A stretch of 24,800 bases of DNA from RBG-16-57-9 sp964529745 (GTDB taxonomy: Archaea; Thermoproteota; Bathyarchaeia; TCS64). Shown here in pieces: positions 20,884-24,800 of this stretch. A program made the translations under genes and the position numbers. Every line of letters starts with the position of its first letter. Position 1 is the stretch's first letter. Under the pieces are notes generated by a model, which was not told the origin of the DNA, searched no databases, and saw only the letters and a list, made by a program, of their open reading frames with translations. The stretch lies in the NCBI GenBank assembly GCA_964529745.1, contig CAZGZR010000037.1, positions 1 through 24,800 on the forward strand. The letters run 5' to 3'.

Positions 20884-21731
20884 CGTGTTATCTTCAGGGC
20901 GGCGTATCCCACGACCGCGCTGTAGTCACCTATAATGTCCCCGCTGGTATAGTATGAAAGTAACTCCGCCTCGCTGGCTCCGGCGAGCTTGGAGGCCACC
21001 AAGGCGGCCGAAACCGGGCCGTACCCGCACGTGGTTATCCTGTGCTCCCTCACGACCCTCTGGAGCCTCTCCTCGTCCATCGCCAGTATGGCGTCTATCA
21101 CCAGCCTGTCCTTCCTGTTGGCGGACTCCTGGCGCTCCTGGTGGGTCAGATCCGTCGAGGCGACCACCAGAACGTTCTTGCCTTCCGTGGCCCTGTGGAT
21201 GGCCTCGCCCACCTCCCTGCTCGTCTCCAGGTCCTGGTAGCCCATGCATATAGGCACCAGCTTGAACTCGCCGTATATGTACTGCAGGAACGGGACCTGC
21301 ACCTCGACGCTGTGCTCACGGAGGAAGGCCGTGTTGTCGTAGTCGATTATCTCCGAGTTTTCGAGCAGTTCCTTGGCGAGGTCGGTGTCAAGCTGCACGC
21401 GTCCCAGCGGGGTCTCCCAGCTGCCGTCGCCCATCATGGACACCGGTGTCCCCCAGCCGGTGTGGTTGGGACTCAAGACGATGACGGTGTCGGGTTTCTC
21501 CTCCTCGGCGAGGGCGAGGTAGCAGTGCGCCGCAGCCGGCCCCGAGTAGACGTAGCCCGCGTGGGGGCACACCACCGAGTAAATGGTTCGTTCCCTACGC
21601 GTCTCGCCGGGAAGCCTGCCGGGCCCCCGTGGATGCTTAAAACATTCCTCGATCTGCGCTCTGAGGCGTTCAGGTTGCGCGGGGTAGAAGGACCCAGCAG
21701 CTACCGGCCGCCTGACGCTCAAAGCCTTCAC
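20880..21731 (-). CDS. MEMO family protein (AmmeMemoRadiSam B)
   Basis: 283 residues from GTG 21731, which directly follows the S2 stop TAG. The MEMO fold is related to class III extradiol dioxygenases. Visible metal-site-like residues lie in 'CPHAGYVYSGPAA', 'VLSPNHTGWG', 'LREHSVEVQVPFLQY' and 'VASTDLTHQER'. Start and end ('RRPVAAGSFYPAQPERL', 'GDIIGDYSAVVGYAALKI') are typical. The biochemical role in archaea is not settled; homologues cluster with a radical SAM protein and an AMMECR1 protein and have been implicated in protein or nucleic-acid modification. In archaea memo is very often found directly before mvk, as here. Confidence 0.93.
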   Translation of the reverse strand: MKALSVRRPVAAGSFYPAQPERLRAQIEECFKHPRGPGRLPGETRRERTIYSVVCPHAGYVYSGPAAAHCYLALAEEEKPDTVIVLSPNHTGWGTPVSMMGDGSWETPLGRVQLDTDLAKELLENSEIIDYDNTAFLREHSVEVQVPFLQYIYGEFKLVPICMGYQDLETSREVGEAIHRATEGKNVLVVASTDLTHQERQESANRKDRLVIDAILAMDEERLQRVVREHRITTCGYGPVSAALVASKLAGASEAELLSYYTSGDIIGDYSAVVGYAALKITR

Positions 21732-22343
21732 CTACAGCGTGGTCTCGAAGTCCTCTATGGTTGCGCCGAACTCTCCGCTGGCGGGTAGGGTTCCTCTCTC
21801 CCTCATGATCTCCCTGACGAGGAGCCAGTAGACTATGGCGAGGCTCCTGCGGCCCTTGTTGTTCACGGGTATCACGAGGTCCACGTTCCTGAGGCTGTTG
21901 TCCGTGCTGCACAGCGCCACAACCGGTACACCGATCTGGCTTGCCTCCTCGACTATCTGCTGGTCGGCGAGGCTGTCGGTGACTATGACCGTCGTGGGCT
22001 CGAAGAAGTCCGCGTAGTTCGGGTTCGTGAAGGAGCCGCTGGTGAATCGGCCGAGGTACGGCGCGCAGCCGAGCATCTCGCAGAACTTCTCGACGGGGTT
22101 CCTGCCGTACCGCTTGCTGCTGGCCACCACGACCTTGCTGAGGTCCATCCTTGACAGGAACTTGGCGACCATCTTGATGCGCTCGTTCATCTGATCCATG
22201 TCCAGCACGAAGAGCCCGTCGGGCCTCACCTTGTAGATGAAGGGCTCCATGTCCTTGGTCTTTATGCGGGTTCCTATGTGGACGCCCGCGCTCAGCAGTA
22301 TCTCCTGGGGCAGGAGCAGGTTATCGTTTACCTCTACCTCCAT
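21732..22343 (-). CDS. rps2: ribosomal protein S2 (uS2), archaeal
   Basis: 203 residues from ATG 22343, overlapping the rpoN stop as TGATG. Small-subunit protein at the neck of the 30S. Family signatures are 'LLSAGVHIGTRIKTKDMEPFIYKVRPDGLFVLDMDQ', 'VVVASSKRYGRNPVEKF', 'YLGRFTSGSFTNPNYADFFEPTTVIVTDSLADQQ' and 'IPVNNKGRRSLAIVYWLL', all of the archaeal/eukaryal (SA/p40) type. Length is normal for archaea. In many archaea rpoK and enolase lie between rpoN and rps2; both are absent here. Confidence 0.97.
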   Translation of the reverse strand: MEVEVNDNLLLPQEILLSAGVHIGTRIKTKDMEPFIYKVRPDGLFVLDMDQMNERIKMVAKFLSRMDLSKVVVASSKRYGRNPVEKFCEMLGCAPYLGRFTSGSFTNPNYADFFEPTTVIVTDSLADQQIVEEASQIGVPVVALCSTDNSLRNVDLVIPVNNKGRRSLAIVYWLLVREIMRERGTLPASGEFGATIEDFETTL

Positions 22344-22573
22344 CAGCTGGTTCCTCCTCTGAGGTCGGGGCTCTCCCGCTGCTCGTAGAACTTGAGCACG
22401 TCGTCGATTATCTCGACGTGGCCCAGGAGCATCCTGCGGCAGCAGTACCTAGTGACGCCGAGGCTGTCCAGGACCTCCGCCGGGTTCTCGCCGGCCTCCA
22501 CGCGCTTGTTGAAGTCCTCCCACTTGTCTCCTATGACCTTCCCGCACGAGAAGCACCTTACAGGGACTATCAT
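22343..22573 (-). CDS. rpoN: DNA-directed RNA polymerase subunit N (Rpo10)
   Basis: 76 residues from ATG 22573. Small zinc-binding subunit homologous to eukaryal Rpb10 that helps assemble the Rpo3/Rpo11 platform. 'MIVPVRCFSCGKVIGDKW' gives C7-x2-C10, and 'LGVTRYCCRRMLLGHVE' gives the adjacent cysteine pair of the atypical zinc site. Length and motif order are complete. It begins the long operon that continues with rps2. A 5' leader of about 50-80 bases follows a TATA-like element TATTTTTAAATAGG (22662-22649 region) and contains an inverted repeat. Confidence 0.97.
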   Translation of the reverse strand: MIVPVRCFSCGKVIGDKWEDFNKRVEAGENPAEVLDSLGVTRYCCRRMLLGHVEIIDDVLKFYEQRESPDLRGGTS

Positions 22574-22592
22574 TCGTTTTCCGCCTAATCTT

Positions 22593-22621
22593 GCGCAGTG
22601 TCAGCCTTGTCTAACCTGCGC
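22593..22621 (-). promoter_or_regulatory. inverted repeat in the rpoN-rps2 operon leader
   Basis: GCGCAG (22593-22598) and CTGCGC (22616-22621) are perfect inverted copies with a 17-base loop, within the predicted 5' leader of the operon. A TCTAACC direct repeat overlaps its upstream arm. A leader hairpin is possible; regulation is not shown. Confidence 0.3.
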
Positions 22622-22694
22622 GTTCTAACCACTCAACAACCCGGAGCCTATTTAAAAATACTTCTTATTTGGTCTCCGCCTCTTTTAGCTGGTT

Positions 22695-23429
22695 TTAACG
22701 GTGGATACAGGCCAGGTTCGAGTTGTAGTCGGGGTCTGGGCCGACTGCCTTCATGGCGTGGGCCACAGCCTCCTCGGCGCTCATCCCGTCCCGGACCATC
22801 GCCGCGAGCAGGCAGGTGAACGCTTGGTCGGTGTGGCTGAGGGACACCGGACCGTCCCAGCTTATGTACAGCTCCGCGCCGTTGTCTATGAACGCCTGGG
22901 CCAAGTCTGTGGCTCTGGCGCCGTCGCAGCCCATAACGAGAACCGTGGAGCTCTCGAACCTGTCCTTCAGGAAGTGGTTCACGTAGTCGGCGCCCACCGC
23001 GAACAGGCGTCTGGAGCCCATGCTGGGCCTGGCGGGGTGTACCTCGTCTGCTAGCTGTTCCAGCACGTATCTTTCGGGGCTGTACGCCTCGCCCGTGAAG
23101 AACCAGACCATGCCGCCGTTCACGGTGCTGTGAACCCGGAGTATGACGAGGTCGTACCCTGGTGGCAGCCTCCTTAGGTACTCGACGGTCACGTCCTCCC
23201 CGAGAACGGCGTCGAAGACGTACCCTTCCCGGCTGAATATCTCCATGGCCTCACCGTGGAAGCCGGGGTCGTCGGCGTGGAGGGGGTCGATGTAGACGAC
23301 GCGGGTCACTTCCTCCCGGGCGCCCGACTTGTACGATGCGTCAAGGTAGGATACGGTTACGAGGAAGGCTATGAATGCCAGCGTGAACCCGGCTGCGGGC
23401 CAGTTTCTCGCCGTAGCTCGCCCCAACAA
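22695..23429 (-). CDS. membrane-anchored caspase/CHAT-like predicted cysteine peptidase
   Basis: 244 residues from TTG 23429; an ATG in another frame lies just upstream. One N-terminal hydrophobic segment (about 12-29, 'AAGFTLAFIAFLVTVSYL') preceded by basic residues suggests a signal anchor with the main domain outside the membrane. The soluble part looks like a caspase-like (clan CD) fold. 'DLVILRVHS' ends a strand with H100, and 'STVLVMGCDGA' ends another with C168, the usual His-Cys dyad positions. 'DLAQAFIDNGAELYISWDGPVSLSHTDQAF', then 'DGMSAEEAVAHAM', closely parallels the C-terminal half of CHAT peptidases. I recall similar uncharacterised archaeal proteins. Peptidase activity and substrate are inference. 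The gene stands alone between rpoN and a winged-helix gene. Confidence 0.6.
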   Translation of the reverse strand: MLGRATARNWPAAGFTLAFIAFLVTVSYLDASYKSGAREEVTRVVYIDPLHADDPGFHGEAMEIFSREGYVFDAVLGEDVTVEYLRRLPPGYDLVILRVHSTVNGGMVWFFTGEAYSPERYVLEQLADEVHPARPSMGSRRLFAVGADYVNHFLKDRFESSTVLVMGCDGARATDLAQAFIDNGAELYISWDGPVSLSHTDQAFTCLLAAMVRDGMSAEEAVAHAMKAVGPDPDYNSNLACIHR

Positions 23430-23529
23430 CCATCGTCTAAATCTGGATGGTATGTTAGTTTAGATTTATGTTTAAACGCCACAGAACCTTCGGTCGTACT
23501 GATTATAGAGTAGAGATGGTTGAAAGTGG

Positions 23530-23814
23530 CTATTCAACGGTACTTACGTTCACTGGTCTTCCTTTCTCGAACACTATGCCGAGGCTCCTGAACTCGATCT
23601 GGAATATCCTGATCTTGCCGTACCGCTTCTCCCTGAGCAGCCCCAGCTCCTTGAGCTTCATGAGGTGCCTCTGCACGCTGGTGTAGTTGAGGCCTGTGCG
23701 GCGGCTCACCTCGCTTATGTTGAGCTCCCCGCTCTCGGTGAGCACCTGGAGCACCCTGATGCGGCCCCTGCTGCCGAGGATATCCTCGACCATCCGATCG
23801 TCACTACGACGCAA
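23530..23814 (-). CDS. winged-helix transcriptional regulator (ArsR-like fold)
   Basis: 94 residues from TTG 23814, which overlaps the orc1 end by 11 bases; ATG 23793 gives a shorter, more family-like 'MVEDILGSRGRIRVLQVL' start. The helix-turn-helix is 'LNISEVSRRTGLNYTSVQRHLMKLKELGLLREKRYGKIRIFQIE', with the wing at 'KRYGKIRIFQIE'. No effector domain or metal-binding cysteines are seen. Archaeal genomes often carry a small winged-helix gene directly after orc1/cdc6. The overlap implies one transcript, so a link to replication control is plausible but unproven. Confidence 0.82.
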   Translation of the reverse strand: MRRSDDRMVEDILGSRGRIRVLQVLTESGELNISEVSRRTGLNYTSVQRHLMKLKELGLLREKRYGKIRIFQIEFRSLGIVFEKGRPVNVSTVE

Positions 23815-24800
23815 TGATCCTCGCGACCTCCCTCTCCAGCTCCTCGGCGGGTACCTTCTCCAGGCTTATGAGCTGTGTCCTGCCCTGGCTGCTCGCCTCT
23901 AGCTTGACGTTTACGAAGTCCAGGCTCTTCAGGTTCTTGAGGTACTTCCAGTACTGGGTGTGGCCCCGGGGCTCCTCCATGTACTCCTCGCAGACCAGGC
24001 GGTACGCCTCCTCGATCTCGCCGGTGGTGCCGTGGGTGACGTCGTTGGCCTTGAAGAACCGGGCCACCGCCAGGAGCACCAGCTTCTCGTGGGGGCTGAG
24101 CTGCCGCACCGACTCCTTGTTCAGGGTCTGGAAGACTCCCATGGCCGCCGCCCGGACGTGCTCGGGCTGGATATACATGGCGGCGCTCCGCTCCGCCGCC
24201 TTGCCGGCGCCGTGGAGGACGTCGATGGCGTACCTGGCGTCGCTCTTCTCCTTGAAGGCCAGCTCGCTGATGAAGTCCACTATCTCGGGGGGCACCGCGT
24301 CAGCCCTGAACGCCTTCTCGACGCGGTACGCCAGTATGTCGGCGAGCTGGGCCTGGTCGTAGTCCCGCATCCTTATGACGTTGCGCTGGAGGCTGCTCAG
24401 GGTGCTCTGGTCCAGCTTCCTGAAGACCTCCTGGTCCTTGCTGATGAATATGATGTTCAGTCGGCGGGGCATGTCCGGCTCTGTCTCGTGGAACCTGGTG
24501 AGGTAGTATAGGGCGTCGCTTCCCTCGTTCTCGATGAGGACGTCCACCTCGTCCAGGGTCAGCAGCATCTGGGCGTTGTCCTCGTCCATGATCTTCCTGA
24601 GTATGTCCATAAGCTCGTTGGCGGCGTAGCCCCTCTCCGGGAACTCTGGGCGCAGCCGCTTCACCACCTGGCTGAGGATCATGAAGAGGCTGCCCCTCTG
24701 CTCCCTGCAGTTGAGGTGGATGTACTCGTAGGTGACGCGGCGGCGCTCCGCCTTCCTGCGGAGGCTCCGCCCGTAGTAGTGGGCCAGCAGGGTCTTGCCG
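23804..24800 (-). CDS. cdc6: Orc1/Cdc6 replication initiator, N-terminus outside window
   Basis: The frame runs past the internal ATG at 24682 to the right edge, where the first visible codons read 'GKTLLAHYYGRSLRRKAE', the end of Walker A. At least 331 residues are visible. AAA+ protein that binds origins and loads MCM. Walker B is 'MLLTLDEVDVLIE', sensor 1 'NIIFISKD', sensor 2 'KSDARYAIDVLHGAGKAAE'. The C-terminal winged helix begins about 'LSPHEKLVLLAVARFF' and includes 'YWKYLKNLKSLDFVNVKL'. The start, the rest of the P-loop and the upstream region, where an origin might lie, are outside the window. A winged-helix gene overlaps its end. Confidence 0.95.
   Translation of the reverse strand, partial: GKTLLAHYYGRSLRRKAERRRVTYEYIHLNCREQRGSLFMILSQVVKRLRPEFPERGYAANELMDILRKIMDEDNAQMLLTLDEVDVLIENEGSDALYYLTRFHETEPDMPRRLNIIFISKDQEVFRKLDQSTLSSLQRNVIRMRDYDQAQLADILAYRVEKAFRADAVPPEIVDFISELAFKEKSDARYAIDVLHGAGKAAERSAAMYIQPEHVRAAAMGVFQTLNKESVRQLSPHEKLVLLAVARFFKANDVTHGTTGEIEEAYRLVCEEYMEEPRGHTQYWKYLKNLKSLDFVNVKLEASSQGRTQLISLEKVPAEELEREVARIIAS

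Noticed and set aside
1..24800. CRISPR array, rRNA genes or insertion-sequence transposase
   Set aside because: No regularly spaced repeats, no rRNA-like stretches and no transposase motifs were found on reading both strands.

Overview
The window is archaeal chromosome. The evidence is the gene set: MCM and Gins23, Orc1/Cdc6, ribosomal proteins L7Ae, S28e, L24e and an archaeal-type S2, RNA polymerase subunit Rpo10, archaeal-type GluRS, Ino1, and the archaeal mevalonate pathway with isopentenyl phosphate kinase and type 2 IPP isomerase. A tRNA-Tyr with an intron at position 37/38 agrees. Most of the DNA is GC-rich with frequent AGG (Arg) and ATA (Ile) codons, frequent GTG/TTG starts and promoter-proximal, sometimes leaderless genes. 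This suits a thermophilic lineage of the TACK or Bathyarchaeia type. I cannot place it more precisely from sequence alone.

Layout. 1-235: C-terminus of a beta-hydroxyacid dehydrogenase, then a hairpin-T terminator. 236-4200: a foreign-looking stretch. It holds two overlapping small frames (330-832) and a strongly AT-rich block (about 890-4200) with an HNH nuclease, an OLD-type ATPase/TOPRIM nuclease, a KTSC protein and about 400 bp of apparent non-coding DNA. The stretch abuts the 3' end of tRNA-Tyr (4201-4317), and a degenerate copy of that tRNA end lies at 236-272. No integrase is visible. 4318-6709: a CBS-domain gene behind a near-perfect palindrome, converging on an ogg-mtnA pair (8-oxoguanine glycosylase, methylthioribose-1-phosphate isomerase). 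6825-9374: gins23-mcm replication operon. 9380-12116: a variant D-2-hydroxyacid dehydrogenase, a DCD-domain protein (a domain best known from plant cell-death proteins) and inositol-phosphate synthase. 12113-13878: L7Ae-S28e-L24e, a small zinc-finger protein and NDK, with a structured L7Ae leader. 13960-15151: divergent padR/arsM arsenic module with two copies of one operator. 15170-22573: a long minus-strand operon rpoN-rps2-memo-mvk-ipk-fni-ids-gltX, which couples translation genes with lipid precursor synthesis up to GGPP. 22695-23429: a membrane-anchored caspase/CHAT-like predicted cysteine peptidase. 23530-24800: a winged-helix regulator overlapping Orc1/Cdc6, which runs off the right edge.

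The most unusual items are the DCD-domain protein, the anchored caspase-fold protein, the OLD/HNH island against the tRNA, the PadR-ArsM operator pair, and the hairpin plus inverted repeat in the L7Ae promoter and leader.
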